DNA of 64,000 bases from Alphaproteobacteria bacterium (GCA_021151765.1 JAGKWR010000001.1:1-64000); one strand, 5' to 3'. Shown: positions 18,257 through 28,427, counted from the first letter of the stretch. Notes: generated by a model from the sequence alone, not told the origin. Program-made: numbers and translations.

Positions 18257-18461
18257 AGCCGCAAATGAATATTAACACTTTAAAAAATTAGCGGTTACAT
18301 CGCTATCATCGGATAGGTGCAGCGCATCATTTGGATTTATCAGTAAAAGTCAAATTTTTCTTGTATCCCAAGTCACAGCATTTGAAAATGATTATTAATA
18401 TTTGTCGAAAATTTCCGCAATTTTCTTTCGCTTAATTTTCTTTGCCAAAAAAATTTAAACA

Positions 18462-20768
18462 ATGTTCAAAAATAGCATCAAAAAAATTCAATGCCTTGCT
18501 TTGCTTGTGGCGTTTTTGTTGCCTATTTTTGACGCCGATGCCAAAACAGTTTCCGCTAGACAATTCTATGTCATCCAAGGAAATGAAAGAGTTGATAATG
18601 AAACTATCGTCTCTCTTTTGCCAAGTAAAAAAAGCAAGATCTTATCTCAAAATGACATTGATGATGCATTAAAAAAGTTATACGAATCTGACTTTTTTTC
18701 GGAAGTAAAAATCTCACAAGTTGATGATCAAGTCTTTGTTGTTGTAAAAGAAAATCCTTTAATTTCAGACATAAAATTTTCAGGAAATAAAAAAATTGAT
18801 GACGATGCCTTAAAAGGTGAAGTAAGTTTGAAAAAACGCGGCATTTTTACTAAATCAAAACTACAAACCGACTTAAAAAGAATTAACGAAATTTACTTAA
18901 AGTCCGGCCGTTTCTTAACCAAAATTGATCCAAAAATTATTCAAAAAGAACAAAATCGTGTCGAAATCGTTTTTGAAATTTTTGAAGGCCCGAAAGCCAA
19001 AATTTCTGATATTTATTTCGTCGGTAATTTAAACTATTCTGATTCAGAACTAATGGATGAAATTTCTACTAAAAAAACAAAGTGGTGGAAATTCTTAGCC
19101 TCATCCGACGTTTACGACGCTGATCGTATTGAATTTGACAAAGAAAAATTACGTCGTTTCTACGGTGCCAATGGTTATGCGGATTTCGTTGCGATCTCTT
19201 CAGTTGCTCAAATCAATCAAAATAAAAATAAATTTTTTATCACTTTTTTGTTAGAAGAAGGCATCAAATACAACGTTGGTGACGTTAACATTGTCAATCA
19301 TATAGCCAAGTTTGACGCTTCGATTCTGGAATCGGAAATTTTGATCAAAAAAGGCAAAGTGTATAATTCTGAGTTAGTCGATAAAACCGTTGATGCTATG
19401 GTTAAAATTATGTCAGACAAAGCCTACGCTTTCGGTCGTATTGAACCAGTCTTGAAGAGAAACAAAGAACAAAAAACTATCGATATTGACTTCGTTATTG
19501 ACGAAACTCCGCCAATTTATATCGATCAAATTCACATCAGCGGCAACACCAGAACCCAAGATGAAGTAATACGTCGTGAGTTAAGATTGCGTGAAGGAGA
19601 TGGCTACAACATCACTAAAATCAACCGTTCCAAACAAAGGTTAGAAAATCTCGGCTTCTTTGAAAAAGTTGAATTTAACACCAAAAGAATCGGCAATACT
19701 GACAAAGTTGATTTGGATATTGTCGTTAAAGAAAAGAAAACAGGCGAACTCAATTTGGGTATTGGCTATTCAACCGTAAATAAAGTCACAACCAACATCG
19801 GTATCAAAGAACGCAATTTGATGGGAACTGGACAAGAGCTAGGAATCAACGTACAGCGTTCATTTAGCAATTTAACTTCAGAAATAAATTATACTAAACC
19901 TTACTTCCTTGGTCGCCCAATTGATGCTGGTTTTGACATTTATCAATACGACTTATCAAAACGTAATACTTTGGTTTACGACCAAAAAACCAACGGTTTT
20001 ACTTTGCGCGGTGACTATGCAATTACTGAATTTTTGAAGCACCAAATTCGCTACTCTTTCCGCGATGAAAATATCAGCAACGTTTCTGCAACTGCACCAA
20101 TCAACATTCAATATCTTCAGGGTCATTTTACTCATTCCAGCGTTGGCCACACTTTACTTTATGATAAAAGAAATAATCGCCTCAATCCTTCAGATGGTTA
20201 TTACATATCTTTAAGCCAAGATTACACCGGAATTGGTGGCTACATGCACAATATGAAATATGAAGGTTCTGCTGGTTATTACATACCAACTTTTACTGAC
20301 GACTTCATTTTAAAATTTTTAGGACGCGGTGGCTACATGGATGGTATCGGTCAAGATGTTCGCAGTAATGACTCTTTCTTTTTAGGTGGTAATAACTTCC
20401 GCGGTTTCCAATTCGCTGGTATGGGTCCAAGAACTATGAGCAATGGTTCAGCAGTTGGCGGTAGTGTAATCGGTGGTAAAACTTATTACGTTGGAACTGT
20501 AGAGTTTAAATTCCCGCTAGGGTTGCCAAAAGAATTGGGCATCAGCGGCGCTTTATTCAATGATAACGGTACTGTAAAAGGAGTAGACTCTGTGAATAAA
20601 AAAGGTGCCGACGTTGCCGATAGCGGATCGATTAGATCTTCTGCCGGTTTAAGCATTATTTGGAGTTCACCTTTAGGGCCAATTCGTCTTGATTTTGCTC
20701 ACGTTATCAAAAAAGAACAATACGACTTAACCCAAACTTTCCGCTTTAATTTCGGCACAACTTTTTAG
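18462..20768 (+). CDS. bamA: Outer membrane protein assembly factor BamA
   Basis: Omp85 protein that folds beta-barrel proteins into the outer membrane. The signal peptide of about 27 residues ends DADA. Five POTRA domains span about residues 30-425, and a C-terminal 16-strand barrel contains the conserved loop motif SFFLGGNNFRGF and the terminal aromatic FNFGTTF. Length 768 is normal. The usual neighbours rseP, skp and lpxD are absent; instead an ABC-HlyD-TolC set follows after 9 bases. Confidence 0.96.
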   Translation: MFKNSIKKIQCLALLVAFLLPIFDADAKTVSARQFYVIQGNERVDNETIVSLLPSKKSKILSQNDIDDALKKLYESDFFSEVKISQVDDQVFVVVKENPLISDIKFSGNKKIDDDALKGEVSLKKRGIFTKSKLQTDLKRINEIYLKSGRFLTKIDPKIIQKEQNRVEIVFEIFEGPKAKISDIYFVGNLNYSDSELMDEISTKKTKWWKFLASSDVYDADRIEFDKEKLRRFYGANGYADFVAISSVAQINQNKNKFFITFLLEEGIKYNVGDVNIVNHIAKFDASILESEILIKKGKVYNSELVDKTVDAMVKIMSDKAYAFGRIEPVLKRNKEQKTIDIDFVIDETPPIYIDQIHISGNTRTQDEVIRRELRLREGDGYNITKINRSKQRLENLGFFEKVEFNTKRIGNTDKVDLDIVVKEKKTGELNLGIGYSTVNKVTTNIGIKERNLMGTGQELGINVQRSFSNLTSEINYTKPYFLGRPIDAGFDIYQYDLSKRNTLVYDQKTNGFTLRGDYAITEFLKHQIRYSFRDENISNVSATAPINIQYLQGHFTHSSVGHTLLYDKRNNRLNPSDGYYISLSQDYTGIGGYMHNMKYEGSAGYYIPTFTDDFILKFLGRGGYMDGIGQDVRSNDSFFLGGNNFRGFQFAGMGPRTMSNGSAVGGSVIGGKTYYVGTVEFKFPLGLPKELGISGALFNDNGTVKGVDSVNKKGADVADSGSIRSSAGLSIIWSSPLGPIRLDFAHVIKKEQYDLTQTFRFNFGTTF

Positions 20769-20777
20769 TATTTTGCA

Positions 20778-22514
20778 ATGTTTGAATTCAGCGAAAAAAA
20801 ACTCTACAAGCCTTTTAGCAACAATTTGGAGAATCCGCAGATTCTTCATTTTCTTAAAAGAACTTTAGCTAGCGACACTGCGTTTTTTTGGATGAGTATA
20901 ATCTATAGCGTCGTAATCAGCTTGTTAGGTTTGGTTGTTCCGGTCTCTGTCCAGTCACTCATCAACTCAATATTTTATACTGCTTTACTTCAGCCAGTGA
21001 TTGTTTTGGGAATCATCATCATGCTGATACTCACTTTGTACGGAATTGCTAATATTTTACAAATTTACGTCACCGAAATTTTTCAACGAAGATTCTTTGC
21101 TAGAATGTCTTGCGAAAGCGCCTTGTCACTTCTCAACGCTGATTACAAAAAATTGGAAGAGTCCAACCAATATGAAATGGTCAATCGCTTCTTCGAAACT
21201 GTCAGTATTCAAAAGCAAGTGCCTAAATTTCTGACCAAAACTTTTACTGTCATTTTGCAATCATTCTTCGGCTTAGTTTTAATCAGCTTTTATCATCCAA
21301 TTTTCTTGGTTTTCAGCTTAATATTAATTCTTGGAATTTTTTCGATTTGGCAAATCTTTTACAAAAAAGCCGTGATCACCGCTTTTTACGAAAGCCGTAG
21401 AAAGTATGATTTGGTTGGTTGGCTTGAAGATATCGCCACTAATCAACAAATTTTTAAATCTACTCAAGGTCGTATTTACGCTGAGCAAAAAGTCGACTTT
21501 CTCACTGGCCAATACATTAAAGAGCGTATCAGCCACTTCTCTGGTGTGTTTTTACAAAATATACTTTTGTTTCTCTTCTACACTATCGCCACTGCTTCTT
21601 TACTGATGATTGGTGGTTATTTGGTGCTCAATAATCAATTAACAATCGGCCAATTAGTTGCTGCAGAATTAGTAGTTTCCGCAATTTTATACAGTATTTC
21701 TCAACTCGGACGAGACTTTGAAAATTTCTACGACCTTGTCGCATCTTGTGAAAAATTATCGCAATTCCAAAATATTCCGCCTGAAACCAACGGCAAAAAT
21801 AAAGTCGATAAAGAAATTCAATCATTCGAATTTAATAACTTTTGCTGCAGCTATTTAGAACATAAGTACAAGTTCGATCTAAAATTCGAGAAAGGGAAAA
21901 ACTATCTAATCGCTACTAAAGGTTTCTCAACTCGTAAAATTATCATTGAAGCTATCAACGGTTTTGAATCGCCATCTCAAGGTTATTTGAACTTTAATAA
22001 CCATGATATCGAGAATCTTGATAAAAGAGATCTGCGTTCCCGCATTGCGGTGATTGATAACACTCCGTTAATTGAAGGCACAGCCTTAGAATATCTCAGT
22101 TTTAATGACAAAAATATTAGCCTCAAAGAAGTACAATCAGCTATCAAAACCGTTGGTTTAGAGAAAGCTTTTGAAAGATTTTCTGATGGCTTAAAAACTC
22201 GTATTATTCCTTCTGGATGGCCATTTTCTGAGTCAGAAAAAATCTTGATAAAAGTTGCGCGTGCCTTGATTCACAAACCACAAATCATCATCATCACCGA
22301 AGTTTTAGACATGCTAATTTTACAGGCTCGTCACAATATTTTGGAATATTTGACTAAAAATCGTGACATCACGGTCTTATATTTTTCACACCGTAACGAT
22401 AATAGCTCTGACTTTGACGAATATTTATTTATCGATAAGCAAAAATCTTACAAATTTTCTTCTATGAAAGATTTGGATCAATTCGAAAAAAAGTATCAAA
22501 ACAATGAACAATAA
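20778..22514 (+). CDS. ABC exporter-like protein with degenerate nucleotide-binding domain
   Basis: Type I-secretion-like ABC protein of 578 residues. About six membrane segments lie in residues 35-310 and an NBD-like domain in 345-560. The nucleotide motifs are eroded. At the Walker A position stands ATKGFSTRKI (379-388), with the Lys kept but the glycines and Ser/Thr lost. The signature LSGGQ is FSESE (483-487). Walker B ends IITE (T507-E508), with Asp replaced by Thr. The Q-loop Gln is missing (VIDNTPLIEGT). The SHR His remains. It therefore probably binds ATP weakly or not at all. It overlaps the HlyD gene by 11 bases and lies 9 bases after bamA. The frame is intact, so it is not an obvious pseudogene. 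Confidence 0.85.
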   Translation: MFEFSEKKLYKPFSNNLENPQILHFLKRTLASDTAFFWMSIIYSVVISLLGLVVPVSVQSLINSIFYTALLQPVIVLGIIIMLILTLYGIANILQIYVTEIFQRRFFARMSCESALSLLNADYKKLEESNQYEMVNRFFETVSIQKQVPKFLTKTFTVILQSFFGLVLISFYHPIFLVFSLILILGIFSIWQIFYKKAVITAFYESRRKYDLVGWLEDIATNQQIFKSTQGRIYAEQKVDFLTGQYIKERISHFSGVFLQNILLFLFYTIATASLLMIGGYLVLNNQLTIGQLVAAELVVSAILYSISQLGRDFENFYDLVASCEKLSQFQNIPPETNGKNKVDKEIQSFEFNNFCCSYLEHKYKFDLKFEKGKNYLIATKGFSTRKIIIEAINGFESPSQGYLNFNNHDIENLDKRDLRSRIAVIDNTPLIEGTALEYLSFNDKNISLKEVQSAIKTVGLEKAFERFSDGLKTRIIPSGWPFSESEKILIKVARALIHKPQIIIITEVLDMLILQARHNILEYLTKNRDITVLYFSHRNDNSSDFDEYLFIDKQKSYKFSSMKDLDQFEKKYQNNEQ

Positions 22515-23547
22515 ATTCGAAAAACAAGATCTCGATCAATTCACAACTCTGAATAAAATCGAGTTACCAAAGCCGTTGCAAATTTTACCAAAAATTTTGT
22601 CCGTATTGTTTGTTTTAATCGTACTGATTCTGATCTTTACGCCGTGGCAACAAACTTCCAAAGGTACTGGCTACGTAATGGCGAACGACCCTAATAATCG
22701 TGCTCAGAATATTAACGCAGCAATTAATGGACGTATTAACAAATGGTTTGTGCGTGATGGTTCTAAAGTAAAAGCTGGTGATAAAATCGTCGAAATTATT
22801 GATAATGATCCACAAATTCTTGAACGTTTACAAGCCGAAAAAGATGCTAAAAAACAAAAATCAGAAGTTGCTCAAAGCGCCGCCAAAACTGCTAAAATTA
22901 ACTATGATCGTCAAAATGATCTTTACCAAAAAGGCTTGAGTTCACGCAAAGAATTTGAAAGCGCCAAAATTGAATATGAAAAGTTGGTTTCAACTGCGGC
23001 AAGTGCTGCGGCCGAATTTGCTGAATCTCAAACCAAATTATCACGCCAGCAGAATCAAATTATTTACGCTCCTAAAGATGGTATAATTTTGAAAATTTTA
23101 GCTGGAGACAATGCTACAACCGTTAAAACCGGCGATAAAATTGCAACTTTCGCACCAGAATTAACCGATGCTGCTGTTGAACTTTACGTTAATGGCAACG
23201 ACATTCCATTAATCTATCAAGGCCGTAAAGTTCGTCTACAATTTGAAGGTTGGCCGGCAATTCAATTTAGCGGCTGGCCTTCTTTATCAATCGGAACATT
23301 TGGCGGAGTTATCAGTGCAATCGACTCTTCTATTTCTGAGAACGGCAAATTTCGTGTTATCGTAAAAAAAGGTGAACAAGATCAATGGCCCGATGAAAGA
23401 TTTTTGCGTCATGGTGCTCGTGCTTATGGCTGGGTTTTACTTAACCAAGTTAGTTTAGGTTATGAATTGTGGCGTCAAGCAAATGGCTTTCCTCCGGCTT
23501 TTGATCAAAACATCACCAAAACTGAAAGCACAAAAGAAACTAAATAA
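22504..23547 (+). CDS. HlyD/membrane fusion family periplasmic adaptor
   Basis: Adaptor linking an inner membrane transporter to TolC. A short cytoplasmic N-terminus is followed by one membrane segment at about 29-47, then a lipoyl-like half-motif (INGRINKWFVRDGSKVKAGD), a coiled-coil hairpin at about 110-185 and the second lipoyl half (APKDGIILKIL). The C-terminus carries YELWRQANGFPP. Length 347. The start overlaps the ABC gene by 11 bases and tolC follows after 1 base, so the three act as one operon. Confidence 0.9.
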   Translation: MNNKFEKQDLDQFTTLNKIELPKPLQILPKILSVLFVLIVLILIFTPWQQTSKGTGYVMANDPNNRAQNINAAINGRINKWFVRDGSKVKAGDKIVEIIDNDPQILERLQAEKDAKKQKSEVAQSAAKTAKINYDRQNDLYQKGLSSRKEFESAKIEYEKLVSTAASAAAEFAESQTKLSRQQNQIIYAPKDGIILKILAGDNATTVKTGDKIATFAPELTDAAVELYVNGNDIPLIYQGRKVRLQFEGWPAIQFSGWPSLSIGTFGGVISAIDSSISENGKFRVIVKKGEQDQWPDERFLRHGARAYGWVLLNQVSLGYELWRQANGFPPAFDQNITKTESTKETK

Positions 23548-23548
23548 A

Positions 23549-24970
23549 ATGTTGAATTATCTCGCAAAACTCAGTGCTCGAATCTTGATTGGCTGCGCGA
23601 TAGTTTATTCCCCAATGGTTTATGCTTCCACAACGCATGCTGACAAGGTTTTAAGTGAAAAGGAAGTTGTTGCTTCCGCAGTAAAAAATTATCCGAAAAT
23701 TTTATCACATTACGATAAAATCAAAGCTGCGGAATCAAATTTATTGGCCAGCAAAGGTTTTTTTGATATCAAACTTAAACAAAGCTACTCCGATCGCAGT
23801 CGCGGCTATTACGACGGCAAGTCTTACAATGTCGAACTCGAGAAAGAATTAGGCATTTTAGGCAGCAAAGTTTACAGCGGTTACCGCAAATCTTACGGCA
23901 GTTTTCCTGATTACGAAGGCGGATCCTACACCAATTCCGGCGGTGAATATCGCGCTGGTGCCAAATTTTCTTTGTTGAAAGATAGCACAATTGATAGCAA
24001 TCGACTCAGAGTAATTTTGGCGAATTTGAGTGTCGATGAAGCCAAAATTGAAATGGAAAATATCAAAAAAGAAATTGAACGCGATGCCCGTAAAGCTTAC
24101 TGGACTTGGGTTACGGATGGTGAAATTTACAAAATTTACGAAGATCTTTATCAACTAGCTTTGACACGTCAAAAGCAGTTAGAAACACGCGCGAAAAGTG
24201 GTGATATTGCTGAAATTACTTTAGTCGAGAACCAAAAAAATATTTTAAAACGCAAAAGCTCATTGGCCAAAATTAAGCAGGAATTTGAAAATAGCGCAAT
24301 TTATCTATCGTTATTTTGGCGCGATTCGCACTCTAAACCAATTCTTCCCAAGAAATCACAATTACCAAAACTGGAAAATAAAACTTTATCCATCACCAAA
24401 GAAAAACTAAATCGCGACGTTGACAACGCCTTGCGCAATCGTCCAGAAATCAATTTGACCAAACTAAAATTACGCGAAGAAAACAGTAATTTAGATTATG
24501 CCAAAAACATCTTAAAACCACAACTAGACGTTGATTTTGGAGTTTCTGATGACGTTGGTAAAGGTCCAAAAAGCCGTGGACAAAGCAACAATTATGCCAA
24601 AGTTGATTTCTCTGTACCGCTGCAACAACGCGAAGCAAAAGGTAAAATTGCCGCTACCGAAGCCAAAATCAACGCCATAAAATATGAACAACAATTATTT
24701 GAAGAGAAGATCGGCGCTCAAATCAATCAATTACAAAACAAAATCACTACAGTTTGCGAAGTGCATAAAAACATTGAAGAAGAGGCAAAGCTTGCTGAAG
24801 TTTTAGAAGTTTCCGAACGCGAAAGATTCAAACAAGGCGCCAGCAATTTATTTATGGTGAACTCGCGCGAACAAGATTCTGCTGCTTCGCGAGCTGCTTT
24901 GGTTGAAGTTTTTCGCGATTACAAAGAGTTACTTGCTGATTACGATTTAGCAGTTTTCGCTGATAATTAA
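23549..24970 (+). CDS. TolC family outer membrane efflux protein
   Basis: Outer membrane channel partner of the preceding ABC and HlyD proteins. The start chosen is ATG at 23549, one base after the HlyD stop; it gives a signal peptide ending VYA or THA, whereas the upstream in-frame ATG at 23462 lies inside the HlyD gene. Long alpha-helical repeats with heptad character cover residues 60-460, in two halves as in TolC. Length 473. No autotransporter or RTX substrate gene is adjacent. Confidence 0.88.
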   Translation: MLNYLAKLSARILIGCAIVYSPMVYASTTHADKVLSEKEVVASAVKNYPKILSHYDKIKAAESNLLASKGFFDIKLKQSYSDRSRGYYDGKSYNVELEKELGILGSKVYSGYRKSYGSFPDYEGGSYTNSGGEYRAGAKFSLLKDSTIDSNRLRVILANLSVDEAKIEMENIKKEIERDARKAYWTWVTDGEIYKIYEDLYQLALTRQKQLETRAKSGDIAEITLVENQKNILKRKSSLAKIKQEFENSAIYLSLFWRDSHSKPILPKKSQLPKLENKTLSITKEKLNRDVDNALRNRPEINLTKLKLREENSNLDYAKNILKPQLDVDFGVSDDVGKGPKSRGQSNNYAKVDFSVPLQQREAKGKIAATEAKINAIKYEQQLFEEKIGAQINQLQNKITTVCEVHKNIEEEAKLAEVLEVSERERFKQGASNLFMVNSREQDSAASRAALVEVFRDYKELLADYDLAVFADN

Positions 24971-25007
24971 TTGCCGCACAAAATTAACTAAAAATTGGTG
25001 AAATTAT

Positions 25008-25931
25008 TTAGCTAATTTTACGTAAAAAGTTCATGTAAATTGTGGCACCAACTGCGTCAAATTCGTTGATTTTGTAACGTCCGCCACGAGCGACTGGATA
25101 AGAAAAATCACCACAAAAAACGTCAAAAGCGATGTCACGATGATACGAAGTTTTTTCATCACCAAATAAATCAAAACGCACTTCAACTTCGGCAAACTTT
25201 TCTTGCAAAAATTGCGAGATTTTTTGTGCTCTAGCAAATTCCGCAGCAATATTTGGTGATTTAACTACGTCACAAATATCTTGAGCCAACACAGATAAGT
25301 CTTGGTTCGAAAGCGTTATCTTGGAAATAATTTCCGCTTTGTCGCCAGCAAGTTGACGAATTTGTGAAATATTTTTTTGTCTGATCGCATCAATCAACAA
25401 CTCGTTATTTTTTTGACCAATTTCTTCCAAAAAACTTTGCAAAAAATTAGGCAAAGCAAATTCAACAACTAAATTTTTGAGCTGCAGATCTTTCAAGGTA
25501 GAAAGCAAAATTGCGATAATTTCAAAGTTCGATTTTTCATCATCACAACCAATAATCTCAACGCCCACTTGAGTTTGTTGACGATCAACATACAAATCAT
25601 TGTTGCGCGCACACAAAACGTCACCAACGTAACACAGCTTTAGGGGTAATTTTTCATCTTTTAAACGACTCGCCAAAATTCGAGAAATTTGCGGCGTGAT
25701 GTCGTTACGTAAAATCAAATTACGACCAGAAATCACATCAACCAAACGAAATGAATTAGTTGAATTATGAACCGAAAAACTTTCAGCAAATTCAACTAAA
25801 GGAGTTTTAACCAAGCGATATCCAGAAGCTAGAAAAGCGTCTACAGCTTTGTTAACATTTTTGTGATTTTTTTCCGCTTCATCAAAAAGCAAATCGTAAA
25901 ATCCGACAGGAAGAAGTTGTTTTTCAGTCAT
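25008..25931 (-). CDS. hisZ: ATP phosphoribosyltransferase regulatory subunit HisZ
   Basis: HisRS-like protein that activates the short form of HisG in the first step of histidine synthesis. The N-terminus MTEKQLLPVGFYDLLFDEA matches the class II synthetase motif region PxGxxDLL, and RNDITPQISRI matches the motif 2 area. It lacks the anticodon-binding domain expected of a true HisRS. At 307 residues it is shorter than many HisZ proteins (about 380). No hisG is present in the window. It is coupled to the upstream udg gene (1-base overlap). Confidence 0.8.
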   Translation of the reverse strand: MTEKQLLPVGFYDLLFDEAEKNHKNVNKAVDAFLASGYRLVKTPLVEFAESFSVHNSTNSFRLVDVISGRNLILRNDITPQISRILASRLKDEKLPLKLCYVGDVLCARNNDLYVDRQQTQVGVEIIGCDDEKSNFEIIAILLSTLKDLQLKNLVVEFALPNFLQSFLEEIGQKNNELLIDAIRQKNISQIRQLAGDKAEIISKITLSNQDLSVLAQDICDVVKSPNIAAEFARAQKISQFLQEKFAEVEVRFDLFGDEKTSYHRDIAFDVFCGDFSYPVARGGRYKINEFDAVGATIYMNFLRKIS

Positions 25932-26866
25932 TATTTATTTTGTAAAAATTGTTCTAGCGCCAACATGTCAGCCCACGCGATCTTTTTCTTAGCCGATTGG
26001 CGCATTAAATAAGATGGGTGAAAAATAGCAAAAGTCTTGATTGTGTGCGACAAAAATGATGGAGAAAAATCCATAAAAGTTCCGCGAACTGAACTGATTG
26101 GATCAGTAATACCAAGGATTGCCGCCATTGAAGTTGCGCCGACTAAAACGATTACTTCCGGATTCATCAACTGAATATGACGCTCAACAAATGGTCGACA
26201 AATTGCCAATTCTTCATCAGTTGGACGACGATTTCCCGGTGGTCGCCAAAAAATAACATTGGTAATATAGAAATTGTCAGCACGGCGCATGTTGATGGCG
26301 CGGAACATGTCATCCAAAACTTTGCCGGAATCACCGCAAAATGGAATACCTTGCAAATCTTCATGGTTTCCCGGCGCTTCGCCAATCACCATAACTTTTG
26401 AGTTAGGATTACCGTCACAAAAAACTGTGTTGGTCGCCATTTTTTTCAAATTACAGCCATCGAAATTTTCAACCGCTTTACGTAATTCTTCTAAGTTTTT
26501 TGCTGCTTGTGCCAAAGATTTGGCTTGTGCAACAATTTCGTTGAGAGATTGGAATTTTTGGTCGGCAGATACATTTTCGCTGCCATTTTGAATAGTTTTT
26601 TTAGCCAAAGTTGAAAGTGCTTCGTTGGTTGAAAAATGAGGTTTGATAAAGTGGTTTGCCGCTGATGTTTTAACAATATTTGTCGCAATTGAAGGGACCA
26701 CTTGCGGCTGATTTTCTGCTGTTTTTAGAGCCGGCGCGACAACAATTTTAGCTTCTTTTAGCTTTTCCTTTATAGCAAAATTATCTTGTGATTTCTCCGC
26801 TATAACTTCATTCAAACCATTGTCTAAGTAGAACTGCAAAGCGTCGCGCATTGTGTCGTTAATCAT
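25931..26866 (-). CDS. Uracil-DNA glycosylase, family 4
   Basis: Removes uracil from DNA. An N-terminal low-similarity region (1-140) precedes the catalytic domain, which has VIGEAPGNHEDLQGIPFCGDSG, ITNVIFWRPPGNRRP and HPSYLMR. Of the cluster cysteines, the FDGCNLK form typical of alphaproteobacterial homologues is present, so iron-sulfur content is uncertain. Length 311. It overlaps nrdR by 4 bases (ATGA) and hisZ by 1. Confidence 0.88.
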   Translation of the reverse strand: MINDTMRDALQFYLDNGLNEVIAEKSQDNFAIKEKLKEAKIVVAPALKTAENQPQVVPSIATNIVKTSAANHFIKPHFSTNEALSTLAKKTIQNGSENVSADQKFQSLNEIVAQAKSLAQAAKNLEELRKAVENFDGCNLKKMATNTVFCDGNPNSKVMVIGEAPGNHEDLQGIPFCGDSGKVLDDMFRAINMRRADNFYITNVIFWRPPGNRRPTDEELAICRPFVERHIQLMNPEVIVLVGATSMAAILGITDPISSVRGTFMDFSPSFLSHTIKTFAIFHPSYLMRQSAKKKIAWADMLALEQFLQNK

Positions 26867-27315
26867 TGCTTAACTACTTGTTTGATGAATTTTTGGAAGT
26901 CATCAGCTTTTTCAAAATTTTTGTAAACTGAAGCAAAACGCACAAACGCAACTTTATCCAACTTTTCCAGCGAGTTCATAACCATTTCACCAATTTTTGA
27001 CGAAGAAATTTCCGTTTCGCTTTCAACTTCCAACTGACGCACAATGTTATTAACCAGCTTCTCAACCTGAACTCCCGAAACCGGACGCTTTCTCACCGCC
27101 ATTTCAATCGATTTTTTCAGCTTTTCCGGATCAAAAATTTTCTTCTCGCCATTTTTTTTGATCACCAAAATTTCACGCAGCTGAATACGCTCAAAAGTTG
27201 TAAAACGTGAATCACACGAAGCACAATAACGGCGACGTTTGATTGATTCACCATCGTCGGAAGTACGGCTATCTTTCACTTGAGTTTCAATATTTCCGCA
27301 AAATGGACAACGCAT
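26863..27315 (-). CDS. nrdR: Transcriptional repressor NrdR
   Basis: Represses ribonucleotide reductase genes. The zinc ribbon has C3PFC6 and C31-ASC34 type pairs, and an ATP-cone domain covers residues 49-139 (VIKKNGEKKIFDPEKL...). Length 150 is normal. It lies between prfB (7-base gap) and udg (4-base overlap). No nrd genes are in the window. Confidence 0.96.
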   Translation of the reverse strand: MRCPFCGNIETQVKDSRTSDDGESIKRRRYCASCDSRFTTFERIQLREILVIKKNGEKKIFDPEKLKKSIEMAVRKRPVSGVQVEKLVNNIVRQLEVESETEISSSKIGEMVMNSLEKLDKVAFVRFASVYKNFEKADDFQKFIKQVVKQ

Positions 27316-27322
27316 AACTAAT

Positions 27323-28427
27323 TTATTTTTGAATAGTAGTTTCTGTCAAAGCAGCTTTGATAAAACCTTCAATTTCACCATCTAAAACTGATTGGATATT
27401 GCCGGTTTCGAAATCGGTGCGCAAATCTTTCACAAGTTGATAAGGATGCAAGACGTAAGAGCGGATTTGATGTCCCCAGCTATTATCAGTTTTAGTTGAT
27501 TCTGAAGCGGCTTGAGCATCTTTTTTCTTTTGCATTTCCATTTCAAAAAGTCGCGACTTCAACATTTTCATACATTCCGCACGATTACGAATTTGTGAAC
27601 GATCACTCTGACATTGCACCACGATGTTGGTCGGCAAATGCGTCATACGAACTGCAGAATCAGTTTTGTTAACATGTTGCCCGCCAGCACCCGACGCGCG
27701 GAAAGTATCAACCCGCAAATCTTTCTCCAACACTTCAATTTCAATATCTTCATCAACTTCCGGATAAACCCAAACTGAAGTAAAACTAGTTTGTCTTTTG
27801 CCGTTGGCGTTGAATGGCGAAATGCGCACCAAACGGTGTACGCCGCTTTCCGTTTTCATCCAACCAAAAGCAAAACGACCAGAAATTTTCAAAGTTGCCG
27901 ACCGAATTCCCGCTTCTTCGCCATCCAAAATACTAACGACTTCTACTTTAAAATTTTTCAGATTGGCAAAACGTTCATACATCCGCATCAACATTAAACC
28001 AAAATCGCAAGAATCGGTTCCACCAGCGCCAGCGTTGATGTCTAAGAAACAATTATTGAGATCAGCTTCACCAGAAAACAAACATTCCACTTCAAATGAA
28101 TCCGAAGTTTTTTTGAGATTTAGCAAAGTTTTTTCGATGTCTTTTATTAACTGATCTTCGCCTTCCAACTTAGCGAGTTCGAAATATTCACGATTGTCTT
28201 TCAAAGAATTTTCAATTTCTAAAAAAGCATTGAGTTTTTCTTCCAAAATCGCTTTTTCTTTCAAAATTTTTTGGGCTTCGCTTTTGTTATTCCACAGCTC
28301 AGGATCTTCAGATTTTTTGTTCAGAATAGCTAATTCTGATTGCAGTTTTTCCGGCTCAAAGACACCTCGCAATCAATGCCAGAGAGCTCTCGATCTGGTT
28401 GATTAAATTTTCGATTTCAGCAGACAT
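27323..28427 (-). CDS. prfB: Peptide chain release factor 2, with programmed +1 frameshift
   Basis: Terminates translation at UGA and UAA. The zero frame starts at ATG 28427 (MSAEIENLINQIE) and reaches an in-frame TGA at 28358-28356 after 23 codons. The site AGG TGT CTT TGA G matches the classic RF2 frameshift site: an SD-like AGG, CTT slip codon and weak TGA. Skipping T28358 joins the frame starting GAG at 28357 and gives about 367 residues, the normal RF2 size. The GGQ motif (GAGGQHVNKTDSAVR) is present. The first gene of the prfB-nrdR-udg-hisZ operon. Confidence 0.95.

Noticed and set aside
23462..23548. Earlier ATG of the TolC frame
   Set aside because: It lies inside the HlyD gene and gives no signal peptide; ATG 23549 does.
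28357..28372. prfB starting at ATG 28372
   Set aside because: Would drop the conserved N-terminus; the frameshift site explains the broken frame.
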